The translations under genes were made by a program, and so were the position numbers. Shown here in pieces: positions 24,291 to 37,561 of a stretch of 64,000 nucleotides of DNA (positions are counted from its first letter, which is position 1; every line of letters starts with the position of its first letter). The stretch is taken from contig NW_023998464.1 in NCBI RefSeq assembly GCF_014805625.2, positions 8,279,813 to 8,343,812 on the forward strand. The letters run 5' to 3'. The DNA is from Glossina fuscipes (taxonomy: Eukaryota > Arthropoda > Insecta > Diptera > Glossinidae). The notes below the pieces were generated by a model that was not told the origin of the DNA, did no database searches, and saw nothing but the letters and a program-made list of their open reading frames with translations.

Positions 24291-27200
24291 ATAAATCGCT
24301 TTAGTTGCCATGTAGAGAACGAAAGTGTCTGAAATTGTTCTTTTTTTATACTTTGGGCAAAAATAACCAATTGTGATACTCATACTTCTAGCAGCGAAAC
24401 AATATCTGTTCTAAAAAACAAGGAGTCCTAACGAAAAAATTTGTATGTTGATGTACTCTGTGAAAGATGTTGAGATAACAAGAAATAAATATAGGCTAAC
24501 TACCACATATATGTTGTAGTGTTGACCTTTATGCAGCTTCATTACACTTTAAGTAAGAAGTGTACCACGAATTGATGGAGAAATATTTCACTTTTAATTA
24601 CACTTACATGACCAAAAAAAAATTTCACATAATGCGGAAATTTATACCTATATACTATCACATAATCACATTCAAGTAGAGAGATGAGGTGCTATATAAG
24701 TCGCAAATATTCTGTTTGCCCCTGTGGCCTGTCAACACTTGATAAGCTAATTCAAATTTCTTACCTTTTTCGGAATATAGGAAAATACGTAAATAAGTCG
24801 TAACAATTAAGACCTCAGCGCTTACACTTAAAAGTGCGAATACGAAACTTTTAATATTTGTTTAATGTATTCCATTATTATCATCAAATAACTTCATGCC
24901 ACGCAATGGACGGGCAGGCAATTCGACAACCTGCCTTGCCGTTCGCTTCGATAAAAGGATTTTGTTGCTGCCAAAAGTTAAAAGAAAAAAAATCCATGTT
25001 TTACAATGCCTGTTATAAAAAAAAAGAAATGGGATGCCAGAGCAAACAAGCAAACCACGAGGGTTACTCTGCCATCGTACCCTAAAACTTTCATTTTACA
25101 GTTTACTCAACAGCCAAATTTACCGTCGACGACAATTTTAGAAAATTAAATTCATAATTTTTTTTCGTGTTGAAGTCATAATTTATGATGTCGAGTCGAA
25201 AATCGGCTTTAATTGAAAGCAGACGTTAAGCGTTTATACAGCGAGGGGAGTAGCTGTTAGGATTGTTTTGAATTTGAAATAATCACGATAACGCTCTGTT
25301 TATATTACCAGTGTTAACCGGTTGCCTAGTGTTTTAAATTTACATAAATTTTTTTTCAAATAAACTTGAAGTTTAAATAAAATCCATTCAAATTCGGCAA
25401 ATCTATCCCAAAACAATAAGAAGAAGAGATAATCATTAAGATTGGGCAGATGTATGTATTGTTATGAAAGGACTAGAAACAAATGTAATGTTCACACACT
25501 CATTTTTACACCCTAACACGATTGGGAAAAAGTGGTGGGTGTGTGAGTGGACTTTTATAGCACTTTGGGGACATGGTCGACTAATTGAGTTTTCAGATCT
25601 TTAGAAAATTAAACTTTCATATCACAATTCACTTTAATTACAACATCGTCATCCTGTTATCATTATCAGGTATACATAGATATGCACACACATGCTTGCA
25701 CGCATATCCATCCAATTGCATTAGTCAGCCTATCATTAGTCAGGCATTGCAGCAAAATACTCTCTCTTGCAGACAATGTCGCCAAATTGATGGTGACAAC
25801 GATGGTGGTAGCAGCGGTCGTCGGTCGACGAGTAATGCGGTCTTGCTTGATTTCAGGGGAAGAATTGTAACAGCTGCATTTTGGGTTTCTAGCAATTTTT
25901 GGTCATAAAATTTCTGTACTCTATCGCGACTAACTTTTTACGTTATTTTATATGTTTATGCGTAGATTTGTTTGTTTTCTTAATTCATGTATAAGCACGA
26001 ATTTTGATCCCCATTATGGTCACCGCATGAAACCTTGACAGAGTATGCATTTATTTAATAAGTTTGAGAGAAACTCTCCTCTGTTAACGAAGAAAGAAAA
26101 CTCTCTTGACAATCACATTATTTGTAGAAGTTCTGAATTATTTTTAAAGGCCTTTCGTGGTATTTCAATTAAATGTGCTTTTGTGAGGTCGTATAATAGA
26201 GGCAAATTTTCAAAAGTTATACTATAATTGTAGTTTCTCTAAAAGTGGAATTATTTTATGGAAATTTATTCTCTCTTGTGTGATCTAATGAATCTAAAAC
26301 AAGCTATCTCTTATGGGCTTTCTATTTTATTTTCTCATTACAATTGCTAAACTTTTCATATAGGCAACGTCTGCCATTTAATACAATGGCAATACAATTC
26401 AATATTCCGCTCAAGCACCTTTTCAAATTATCACCATTATTGCCAAAATAATCATTTGATGTCACCACTTGAAGTGCTCCATTTGCAAACTGGGGCTTGA
26501 CAAGTACTTAGGAAATGCGAACATCAAATCAAAATACTCGGTATACTGTTCATTCTTCAGTTCGGTAGATTACACTTTAGCTGTGATTGATATATGGCCG
26601 TAGCTATAGTAAGTGATCGATCGTTGAACGCATTACGCTCACTAGTCGGGCGCATACTGCGCTGTCCCTGTCTCTATCCGCTCTCTTCCTTCTGCTGGTG
26701 ACGGTGTTAATCATATAATCGCACGTTATATTGGAAAGAAAATTACATTCGTTACTACCATCCCGCAATTAAATGTCAATGAGAAAATCTAATGATAATA
26801 AGCACGAGCCGTTTAGGGTCAAGAAGTATGAGAAAAATTTATAGATATGCGTGGGCGAGGTGACGATGATCTTAATCTATTCAACCTTTGGCAAGCCATG
26901 CGAACTTTTGAAAGCCAATAAAAAAAACGAATCGTAATATTGCTATATCAATTAGATACGGAAACCGAAAGCAGGAGAGATACATTATGTTATAATTAGA
27001 GGGTTGACGATGACTGGAACTTGTTGATTTACCGATTACGCATTCCTCTAAGATATTCATCTCAACGACCTTTGACCAGCTCTTTTTAATTGAAAATCAC
27101 ATGCCTCCTCGGCTTTCGATTACGCTGAAATGGCGTAACAATGGCAAACAAGTTTGAGGAGTGGAAATATTTACGATGAATTGTACAATTAATGCGTCGT

Positions 27201-27486
27201 GTAATTCATAACAGTGGGCAAAACTTTTATCTTACACCTATGAATCAAATAATGGGCTACACGTATTTTTACGGAACTGAACAAAACATTCGGGACGAAA
27301 GCGCCTCAGATTTTAAACCTACCGTGGTTTATACAAGTGTATTGCGAAGTAAAGGCAAGAGCTTATACAATGTGTTTGTTTACAACTTCACAATTACAGC
27401 TATAACAGATATACTAAGATTTTCGTTATTCTTTTCATAGAGTTGAAGTATTTCAAACTTTTAACCAAATATAGAGTCTTACGGAA
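24291..27486. other. Spacer with two GC-richer patches, no recognised gene
   Basis: Mostly AT-rich. The patch at about 25760-25870 has an acceptor-like CTCTCTCTTGCAG followed by a frame rich in Asp, Gly and Ser (QIDGDNDGGSSGRR). The patch at 26610-26720 is GC-rich with CT/GA runs, resembling regulatory or promoter DNA in flies. Neither can be assigned. Confidence 0.4.
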
Positions 27487-28150
27487 GAGCTGTTGTTTTA
27501 AAGCTAGATTCGCGCTAGATTTCATTAAGGTCCTTATATTACAAAAAGACTATACGCGTGGTTAGGTAGACCAATACTTCAGTATGCCTCTGGTTTGCCT
27601 CTGTTTGCTTCCTATAGGTGTTATCTAGATTCAAATGAATCCTTTCAAAAGCAATTCTAGCTGTTTACCCTTAGGAATTTGGGTTGGGACCCAGTTGTTT
27701 CTCTGCTTTCATATGAAAATCGGTTGCTTCTGTTATCCTTACTTGAGAAAGGTACATTCATTGTTTTGGTGGTCTGGTGTTTCCTGGTTAATCTGGGCAC
27801 TTTTTTTTCATTAATCTTAGTCAATGTAAATATAATTATGAGCCGTTTAATCTGTTCAGAGTTTTATGCTGAAGCCTAAATGATGTCTGTCACTTAATTT
27901 CAATATCGAACCCTCAAAACAATTGTGCTTAAAGCGCGTGATTTGCCTTTGTCGTATTTTAACTAACTTGCAATCTTAGCATCTCACTATGATTCAAAAA
28001 TTGACTGGTGTTGTTTATCGGTTACCAACCTTTTGTATGTTTGCAATAATCAATGTAAGATTTACTTGTAAGACTCAGTTGAATTCGGCTGTTCATTTAT
28101 TTTAGTTAAGTTTCATTTGTAAGCAAATAAAATAAATAAATAAAATAAGT
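27487..28150 (+). mobile_element. CR1/Jockey-type retrotransposon, copy 3, 5'-truncated
   Basis: A plus-strand 3' fragment of the same family. It starts within the end of ORF2 (aligning with copy 1 from AAGCTAG(G)TCCGCGCTTGG onward), with a 24-bp deletion, and reads GPYITKRLY and RPILQYAS. It also reads NLGWDPVVSLLSYENRLLLL, matching GWDPIAFLPLYENRLLLLSL of the 38 kb copy. The degenerate ORF end (YEPFNLFRVLC) is followed by a 3' UTR and a tail of AAATAAAT repeats near 28125-28147. Its end, CGGCTGTTCATTTATTTTAG, parallels CGGCTGTTATTTGTTTAG of copy 1. Typical 5' truncation from incomplete reverse transcription. Confidence 0.85.
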
Positions 28151-30118
28151 AGCTCTATTGATTGTGATTAGTAATTTGATCAAAAAAATTTCTTTCCAAC
28201 ACATTTTTTATGACCAGGTGATTCTTTTTCCAGATGCTTATAGAATTGCCCATAATGTGCATGAATATTTACGTGCTGTTTGCACACTTAATTTCTAATT
28301 TGAGATTTACTGCAGTGCCGTCGTTGGTTTTTTTGTAAAATTATAATCATTATTAATATTTAATTCACTTTGCCCAATAAAAGAAATTCTAGGACCAAAA
28401 TATCCTCAGCCCTAGCAACTAACACTATTGGGTCTAATAAAGATGAAACATTGAAATATCGAAGGATTTCTAAAAGATTTCTACTTCAAAGTGAAATGAC
28501 TTGTATTCAGTCCTGAAATAGTACGTTAAAGCAGCTAATAGTACATGCGCTATCCAGAATAGCAAGAGACTGTTGAAGACGTTGCATATAAAAAAAGAAC
28601 GCAAATGGTAGAGGTCCAATGTCCTTATAAGGAAACAATAACTCCGTCGATGGAGGAAGAAGTAGAGATCCATAAGAAAACACTACAGTTCAATATGTCC
28701 TAAGATTTCTCAGCAAAACACCATTGACGTATCCTAGCCAGCATTAGCCATTAGACATGCTTGGCTTGACTTGCCAAACTTAATTCATTTCAACAAGGGC
28801 ACTCTCAGGCTAACCCCCAACCCATTCCCTTCTCAAACTAGGAAATGCGTTAGGAATTTATGCAATCGCAAAGGGTAAAGAGAAGAATGAATGGCACCAA
28901 TATTAGAAATATATAGACAAACAAAAGTTTTTTTTAAAAATCAAAAATTCCCGTTATTATTCACCAAACTCTCATACTTCCAAATTCGGAGCGCACTACA
29001 ATCTAACAAGTGCTTTTTAGACTCGTTCATTTAATACTACCAGATGACTGTGAATTGAGGTGGATTTCAGGCCCGCTCAGGCTCAGGCAAGCGTATTTAG
29101 TTTCAAAGCCTTCTCGTTGCTTTTTTCTTTTGTGTTCTAAAAGCAACAAAAACCAATGTGATAAAATGTGTCAAATTAGCGCTTTTTCGCAATTTTTTTA
29201 TTATTGTTTTTTTAGTATTTTTTCTTTTACTGCAACAGTGCATCTCGACTAAACTGCAGAAGCGAAGAATGTGGCAACAGATAAATGACCATTGAAATGA
29301 GAGGAGTCGTCTTAGGGGCTAAAGGGAAAGACTTCGTTAACACTTTAACAGCCGTCATCAACAGACACACTGGAGTTGAAAGTTAAATGATTTTGAGTCG
29401 GTAATGTTATGTTAAGTACATTGCAACAAAAGTCTATTGCTGCTGTCGCCGTCAAACTTTTTAAATCGCTTGAATAAAAACTGTATGGACTGTGACAGAC
29501 ATCGTTTAATAGTGCAGCGACTTTAAATTAATACTTATTTCCCTTTTTCTTTTCTGTTTCGCTTTTTTCTTCTTCTCTTTGATGATAATTTGGCTATTTA
29601 TTCAATTTTTCTTTGTTTCCATTCCCTTCCTTCTTACAGTTGCTATTTCAGTGTCACTTAGAATGTAATTAAACAGGAGTTTCATCTTAAAAAAACTGCG
29701 CTAATAAAAGTTTTTTTCTCTCATAAGTTTTCTTGACGTTCGTCGAAGGATCTTTTAAAATACATATTAAATATAATTTTTTAAGAAAAAAAAAAAATGT
29801 AATTAAATGGAAAGAAACAAACAGCTGAAGTGTTTAAAAAAAGCTTTGTACATAAAGTAAAGAGATGAGAATAAAGCTAATTATGTGAGGCGGCCAGGGA
29901 ATGTCACATAGAACTTATGCAAATGTGTTCAAAAAACCCCCTGAGAATTCTTGGCGATGCTTTAAATTATTAAAATTTTTCTTACAGGATTTGCTGAAAA
30001 AGCACATGTCAGACTGAAACTTTATGCTTTAACCCGCAGCCTGTGGGTTTAATAAACATTTTTCAGTAGCGACTATACACTGATGTTGTCACAACAGTGG
30101 GAACGCGTGCACAATCTC
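28151..30118. other. Spacer, no recognised gene
   Basis: AT-rich. An open frame at 29010-29252 starts with a moderately coding-like stretch (VHLILPDDCELRWISGPLRL) but has no splice context or family match that I can name. Confidence 0.45.
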
Positions 30119-30221
30119 AGTCTTTCAGCGCAGCGCAACTTACAAGGCTTAGGTCTTTGAAAAACTAAAAAGGAAAATACCAGCCAACCAACAGTAAAGG
30201 CAGACACTCGAGTACAGACAG
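30119..30221 (+). promoter_or_regulatory. Possible transcription start and non-coding leader exon
   Basis: TCAGTC at 30117-30122 matches the insect initiator consensus TCAKTY. Downstream is an A/C-rich, leader-like sequence ending in GACAG|GTAAAC (donor GT at 30222), then CAACAACAACAATAG. Ten of the bases at +12 to +21 resemble a motif-ten element but are misplaced by about six bases, and no downstream promoter element or TATA box is at its usual position. Suggestive only. Confidence 0.2.
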
Positions 30222-30406
30222 GTAAACAACAACAATAGTAACAGCCATCAAAGTGATGTCAAAGCAAACAAACGGAAGCAAAATTTTAGCTTACAAGCAA
30301 ACATCAAAATCTTTGGCAACAACGCCTTTCAGGAATGAAAACAAGAAAAAAACCCATCCAAGTTAAGCGATTCATCGCAATTGAAAGTGCACCAGTAGCA
30401 ATAATC

Positions 30407-30568
30407 CTACATATAACGCTGAAGTACCTTGCTTGCTTGGATATTTATATGTGAGTGGGTGTCGGGCAAGGTGACCAGCTTTTGTTCGACGACGAATTTA
30501 ATAACATCCCTTAGAGCGAAAACAAACAAAGATATCAAAAATAATTCATTTAAATAAGCTGCCTTCAT
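30407..30568 (-). other. Candidate 53-codon ORF with signal-peptide-like start
   Basis: ATG at 30566-30568 (context AATATGAAG) to TAG at 30407-30409. The start, MKAAYLNELFLISLFVFALR, looks like a signal peptide or membrane anchor. It is followed by DVIKFVVEQKLVTLP and DTHSHINIQASK. Codons in the second half are GC-richer than the surroundings (CTG GTC ACC TTG CCC GAC ACC CAC). AAG|GTACTT near 30427 could be a donor. The frame is also open upstream, back to an acceptor-like TTCTATAATAG. Family unknown. It lies 320 bp beyond the other small ORF on the same strand, so both could belong to one transcript. Confidence 0.25.
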
Positions 30569-30885
30569 ATTCGCAACATCTTTTTTTTTAGGTTCAAATA
30601 TGTCAGCGTAGGATTTTTTTATATCACATGGTGAATTTTGATGAAAAAATAATATGAATATTTCCACTATTATAGAAATAAGCAAAAATGCAGCAGCATT
30701 TGTAGGTTAGTCAGCTCTTAGCTTTTACCTACTATGAGCGCATAGGCGTTCAAGAAAATAAAAATAAACTAATTCGCGACTGGTGAATATATGACAATTA
30801 AAAACTCAACCAGCTGTTTTAATTTGAAGTAATCAGCTGGCTATAGAGTGGTAAGCAAGCACTGGTGGTGGGATGGTCAGTTAGA

Positions 30886-31047
30886 TTAAACATTAGCTAA
30901 GTTTGCCGAGAAGATGGGCGGAATTTCCATCTCAATCATCTCTCTTGCTTGCGCGGCAGAGTGACTCGCACACACAGCGCCAACGGGAACCACCTCATCC
31001 AAAGCATGCTGCATCCTGTAAGTTCTAATGTGCGGTTCGTCGTACAT
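30886..31047 (-). other. Candidate 53-codon ORF with strong coding-like codon pattern
   Basis: ATG at 31045-31047 follows an in-frame TAA by one codon (TAA AAG ATG), with A at -3; it ends at TAA 30886-30888. The protein begins MYDEPHIRTYRMQHALDEVV and continues PVGAVCASHSAAQAREMIEM, EIPPIFSANLANV. Codons are notably GC-richer than the region and follow a purine-first pattern (GAT GAG GTG GTT, GTT GGC GCT GTG). It is soluble and shows no membrane segment. I recognise no family. Other frames here are also open, because high GC suppresses stops, so the evidence is codon pattern plus a clean start only. Confidence 0.3.
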
Positions 31048-34000
31048 CTTTTAACGTTGAACTGATACTCAAATGCGAGCAAACTTTTGTCTATCATAAG
31101 CATCTGGCTGGTCTGTAAATGATGTACAAATGGAACGGATAATGACTAGGACAAAGTATGGCTTCAAGTATATTTTGCGATGTTTTAAAAACGCAAGTAG
31201 CAACAAAAATTCCCATTATGGACTTATTGAATACACCCTTTACTTCTTCCAACAATATAGCGGATAGGTCATATTCAGCTGCAAATTTGATGCAGCACTG
31301 CCAAGCTCATTACCTATGGTCACTTCATTGCAGAAACATTATTTTAAAGGCGAAACTAGAAAGAATTTTATTCTGCTGCATTCAATTTCAAGGTGACAAC
31401 AATGTTGATGGGAGAAGAAAAAATAACAAAAATACTTTACAAAGATGTTTGTTGAATCTAAACAAAATTACACGAACAACAAAATGACGAAACCTCAAGC
31501 AAACTACTACTGCTGCTAGTGCTGCGTCATCAGCAGTTGTAACAATTTCCAGCAATTATCATGTGAGAAACGTTGTATGGAGTTGAAAACACATGCACGA
31601 CTTTAAAAGTGTTTAAAACATGACTTTTGCCATCAAATCTGTGGGTGCTCGATGCTCTTTTTAATCCCCCAACACGCGCATGCATTACATGCTATTTTAA
31701 CAAACGACGGTTGCTGTACTATGTTCACATCAAAAATATATAAAAAACTCTCTTGGAAAAAATCATCTTTTTTTGTTTTCCTTTATTTTTTTTTCTTTCT
31801 ATTTTAATAGCAAACGTATGACAAATCAGTCTGTTTGATATCCGGGGCAAAGGTTAACTTTGGAAACTTTTCCACAAAACTATGTTAACTTAAAAGCAAT
31901 GACTGTAGAAGTACACTAACACGTGCTTTACACTTCTGCGTATGGTATGCAGTCACTCACTGAAAAAGCTGAAAATTATTAACCAGAAGAATAAAAATTT
32001 AACTTCCATATTAATATCGAACTTTATGTGATTTTTCTATCGTTTGCATTGCGCCTGAGTTAATGAAAGAAGCATATTGTAGGGTTATTTTTAAACCACG
32101 TCGACTAAGTATTCATAACCCAATGCTTTTTTAGTTGTCAACCAAAAGTCATCATCCTTCTGTATAAAGAAAGTTTCTTCTTCCCTTTTTCTTTTTACTT
32201 ATATGTTTTGGGGATTTATGATTTATGTGATGATTTACTCTGATAGGTAGGTACGTTGCATGTTGCTAGATTTGCAATAAATCGTGTCGTTGTTATGGAA
32301 AAATGTGTTGTGCTCACTTCAGTTTATTTTCTATTGTTGACCTAGTCACGTGAGACCTAAAATGTCAAACATGCATATTTTTTCAAAGTTGAGTTTTTAA
32401 AGAAAAATTGTTTTTTTACCATTTAATTCATGTCTTTCACAAACTTCTTGTACGGCCGTTAACTTATCACTAAGCTTTAATAAAAAAAGGTTAGGAAACA
32501 AATTTCGTATTTGAAAACTTTGCAAAGCCTAACGAAAACTAAATCACGTTTATTCAAATTAAAGAAGACAACGCAATTATGAATATTTTTTACCTAGAAG
32601 AACGCCAATAGTAAGCTTTCATTATTGTCCTTAAATGACGGTAGATCGAGGACAACATTTAAAAAAGAGTAAAGTGATGTATTGGGAGTACAATTCATTC
32701 ATTCAGTTCAGACCATTTTCTGAGAAAGATTGTAACTTTCACTGTACGCTACAGAATAAACTAAAGACTTATTCATTTAATAATACTCCTTTCAACTTAT
32801 ATGCAAATGACTAAATTATCGCACCAAAGTGTACATAACATTGGAGCTTTGGTGAAGAGTAGTTCTGTGGCAAAAAACTAAATTTACAGCAAGCCGCCTC
32901 CGTTTTCCATATTAATTCGAAGAATAGCGCAGCTCAATCCTTCCGAGTGATGAACACTGGATACACTACGATATCCAAAGGCCAAATAATTACGATGTAG
33001 AGCGTACGAACGAATAACGTGAACGAGAAAACTGAACTGAGAATCTCATCAAGTAACGCGGCTACAAGAAATAGCTTCGATATACCAAAAGTCGCAAAAT
33101 CGTCTGTTTTCAGTTTAAAGAAATTCTGCACTGTAGAGTAAAGCTCTCTCGGAAAATGTTTGCAGGTCGTAATACCCTTCCATCGCCGCTGATATCAGCA
33201 GATATTACTTGTCCCGATTAACAATAGATGGCATGTTGTTTGCACGAACAGTGCTTCGATTCTTACAACAATACCCAAATATGGGTGATAGCCTCAAAAG
33301 ACAAGACGTAAATTGAAAATAGTCAGAGAGGTGGAAAAAACCAGTGGGTAGCATTGGATAATTATTTCATTAATCTGTTCATCCGTTTTATTCTAAAATA
33401 AACGCATTTTTGACCGCAAAAAATGGACCCAACTGACTTATACTCGCAATATATTTAATATAACAATACAAATAAGGGGACACAAACTTGAAGAAAATTT
33501 CTGAAAATTTGATACTTTGCCCGTTTAATTTTGGTTAATAAATTTGCAATGATTTTAGAGCAGAGCATTTAATAGATGAATTTGGAGGGTCGTCATGGAC
33601 GTTGAGCCATATGAAAATTTACGGTGACGTTTTCAAATGAGCACTCTTTTAATCAGAGACAAAATCTCCATTGAAATTTGGAGCCTTACCACACAAAGAG
33701 AGTAATGACCACCTCTTTTCTTTGGCGGCGTAAATGTGGACGAATCGTTAATGCATGATATTCCGTGTAACGTTCAGTAAAAAGCAATTATCAAATGAAG
33801 CAGTTAAGGCTTTGCTAAACGAGTGTAAGTACATTGTACTGACCGATATTTTTATCGTTAACAATATATGCACATTTGCAATATGTACATTTGTATTCAG
33901 AAGCTAAGACCCAGCCCGATTATAGAAATTACGTAGAAGACGTGGAACGAACTACAAGAAAATAGGAAACGTAGGCAGTTTGAAAGAGGCAGTACAGGTT

Positions 34001-37000
34001 AAAAAAGCCTCGAAAAAGTACAAAATAATCTCTACCTTTGTATTTTGTCGCGTTTGGTTTTTTGTCTCAAAGTCATTTTCGACAGTTGTGCCACCTTTAG
34101 CTTAATAGTAGATTTGCGAGAAACCATCAAGCCATCAGCTCAAACCATTATATGACATGCGGCTATTTTTCGATGGCGGCAAGGTCTTTAGGTCTTCTAA
34201 CAGAACAACATCGGAAAAATCAGTGGCTGGCTAAAAAAAGCGGTCCAAAAACGAGTTGTTGGAAACGGAACCCAGAATTTTAAAGATCTGTATTCCAAAA
34301 CCGAGTTTTTGGCCATTAGAGTTTTTTATAACGCCAAGCGAAGACGATTCGTATAAGAAAAACTAATTTCTTATAATTTTAATTGTTTTGAAGGCGTATC
34401 AACAACTGAAACCTAACCTACTGATTGCTTACTTTGCTAGTTGAAAGCTTTGTTAATTTTACTGTAATTCTGAAAAAAAAAACAAAAAGCAAAAGAAAAT
34501 GAATCATAAAACGCAACAAATCTCGCCACCTAGCCAACAAGACTAAGCAAAAACTCCATTATTTTAACTTTTTTTTTATTACAATTATATTTAACGACAA
34601 CAATAAATTCAAGAGTCGTGCAGAGAAATTGCAGTGCTAAGTAATAATTTGTAACGCCCACTCGAGGAACTTAAAATAAAAGAAAATCACAAAACAGCTC
34701 TAAACTGGAAAAAAAACTCTTTATTAAACGGTACATATATAGAGCCATCAAACCTATGAGACAATAGAGGTGACAACAACAAAAATTCGTACTTTATACG
34801 CTAACACAACGTGTATGAAATGAGACAGTTTTCTGAAATGAATATCGTAAGAAACTCCAAGGACGGATGGTTGACTTTAAAACCGCCTGCGGCGTCAGTT
34901 AAGCCGGAATATCAACAAAAACAATTTGTTTTGTTGTTTTTTTTTTAAAGCGTACCAAAGAAAATCATTTGGAGAGTTTACAACGAATGATGATTTCACG
35001 ACCGCGTACCCGCAGACAAAGTTCTTTTACGTTGTTAAACGAAAGGAGAATAGAATTAAAAAGAAAAACTTAGTATCAACTTATAGCAACCTCACCAACA
35101 CTTCAACGAACTTATTCAGATATACTTAATCAAAAATCCCGAGATCCGCGTGGATGCCACTCTATAGCAAGACTTAACCACCGCATAATGCCCCTTGGTG
35201 TAGGAATTAATGCGACCCTGGTGGCCCTGGCTGATTTTCAACAGGTATAATTTCCTTTAAGTACCAGGTCTGTAACCCAACATGATGCAATCAGCATCTC
35301 ACGTCAAGGCGGGGTGGAAAGCAGCTGCATTTTTAACATGGTTCAAACCCTAACTTATGGCCGTTACCGAAAACAACAGCTTATTACAGAAAAACTATTT
35401 CATACCAGATATCTCCATGAAGCATAGATATCGAGACTTAATTCTCCTGCACTTAAGTGATCTAAAATTAATTTTGCGCCAAGCAGGGATCACAAAGATA
35501 ATGAGCATCGAGTGAAAGACGTATTGCAAGTCTTTGCATTCTTGTGGAGATTCTACCTTTTTCTCGTTTCAATGCACTTTCAAAGCAATGATTTAAATAT
35601 TTCCTCCCCTGCTTGCATATACAGTTTACAAACATTACGAAAAACTATGACGGGCAAGTTAGCTAAGTGTAAAGACTCCACTGGTGGACCTTTGTACTCG
35701 TGACATCAAAAATAAGTGTTTTCATGATTTCATTATCTGGACGCCTGAAGACAAATCGAACTATCTCAAGTAGTTGCTAAAATCGTACGTAGAGTGTAAA
35801 AGACCTCTATCCGGTTATAGTACACGGACTGATGAGCAGGATGGTAAAAATCAGCGTTAAATAGTTACGCGTTTATTTACATTACACCTAAAGTAATCTA
35901 AAATTAAATGCTCAAGTGAACATACCTGAGGAATAAAACTCTTCACATCGGGTTTTCGGTTTATTCATTAAGACTGCAAACAACCTGCAGAGTTATTAAG
36001 AATTACCAGCATTGCGAGATGAAATCAAACTCAATAAATAAACGGAGCAGACAAGACAAATCGTTTCCAATGGTCAAATTGGAAGGCGAATTTTCTTGAT
36101 GTTATCTTAACCAAGATGCTATTTGTAATATTGTATGTATGCGCACACACATGCGTATTTGTTTATATATGTTTAGAAGTTTTATTATTTGACTTTGCTT
36201 CGCATGACAATCTTTGTTCATGCAAAACATTAAATGATCACAACTTTAATTTCCATTGAAATCCAATCTCAAAACAAACCACAAATTCCAACATATGCAA
36301 AACCATAAACAGAAAAAAATAAAATCATGGTAAATAAAATAATTTAAACGCTCTACACGTTCGAAGCGGTAAAGTTTAAACTCTCTTTAAAGATTGCAAC
36401 ACATTTGTAATAATAGTGAGAAAAAGCAGAAAAAATAAATTAATTACCGGTATTAGTGGTAATACTTACGGCAGTTATATGAAAAAACCTAAGCACATTT
36501 TATTATTCGGCTAACTCGACCAAGTCAGACTTTCAGTCTAGAACACCAGCTGCGCCGATTACACCCAATTTCGAAATGGTCTCACCGAAATATTTACTTA
36601 TTAATATATTAAAACTTGACTGAATTTAATGATTAACGAATTATTTGTGGGAGTGAATGCATGTTAACTGCGTTCGTATAATATTTAACGACTGCCATAC
36701 GTAACTGACAAATCCAAAAATCATTTATATTAAGCCCGCACATACATTCATAAATTGCATGTCGATTAGTTGCGATAAAAGTAACAACAAACGTAAGCCA
36801 TTAAAAAAATTATGAAATCGGTTGCTTAAAAAGTACTGAGTACTTGTACAAGTCATAAGCGAAAATAATAATAAATAACTGAGAACAGTACAAGCTCACA
36901 TCCATTATTTCCTTGTGTCGCATCACGTGTGTGTACATCACGTTCCCCTTCATCCATCACTCTCGACGAGTTATAGTTGGATATAATAGGTTCTTGCATA

Positions 37001-37019
37001 TACTCTGATAATTTTTTCA
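31048..37019. other. Spacer, no recognised gene
   Basis: About 6 kb, mostly AT-rich. An A/T/S-rich frame near 31498-31570 (QTTTAASAASSAVVTISSNY, before a CAT|GTGAGA donor-like site) looks mildly coding. A GC-richer patch at about 35130-35340 may be an unrecognised repeat. The open frames at 31158-31487, 32934-33131 and 34926-35129 show no motif. Nothing else identified. Confidence 0.4.
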
Positions 37020-37560
37020 TTTGAAAAAAATATTTGTACAAAATACACTTTTGGCAATATGGTGATATCATGTCGAAAGAATGATATTGGTCTGGCAGCT
37101 ATCCAATCCTTGACCCATTTTCTCACTTCGTCAGCATTTCGAAACTTTGTGCGATCCAAGTCATGTTGCATCGACCTGAACAAGCGGTAATCAGCAGGCG
37201 CTATGTCTAGCGAGTATGCTGGGTGCGGCAGAATAGCGTATCATTGATAACTCTTTCAACGTGTGGCCGAGCATGAAAGAAGATGACTTTGTGCCTGTTA
37301 ATCGTTATTTCTGATCTTTTTTGCAACAATACATCATTCAACCTGTTCAATTGATTCCGATAGATATCTGCGGTAACAGTTTGATACGGCTTTAATAGCT
37401 CGTAATACAGTACACCGCGGTGATTCTACCATATGCACAGCAAAACTTTTTGGCTATGAATATTGGGCTTTGACGTTGATGACGACGGCTCACCTGAACT
37501 AATGTATGACTTTTTGCGCTTGGGATTGTTGTGGTTCGAAATGGAATGTTCAGTCAATTA
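37020..37560 (-). pseudogene. Second mariner transposase relic, catalytic half only
   Basis: On the minus strand this reads NPKRKKSYISSGEPSSS, then KPNIHSQKVLLCIW, NHRGVLYYELLKPYQTVTAD and LNRLNDVLLQKRS. Next comes KVIFFHARPHV, then after a broken stretch DYRLFRSMQHDLDRTKFRNA and DEVRKWVKDW. This is the mariner catalytic domain from the block after the first Asp to near the carboxy end. HARPH replaces the usual HDNARPH: two codons are missing, so the second catalytic Asp is gone (about 37261-37278). The third Asp survives (codon 37190-37192). It belongs to a different mariner group (irritans/mauritiana-like, with FRSM) from the element at 13 kb. No TIRs were seen. Confidence 0.88.
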
Positions 37561-37561
37561 G

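Noticed and set aside
35130..35340. GC-richer patch reading partly like protein (QTWYLKEIIPVENQPGPPGS on the minus strand)
   Set aside because: No family or splice context could be named. It may be a repeat, but I have no second copy in the window.
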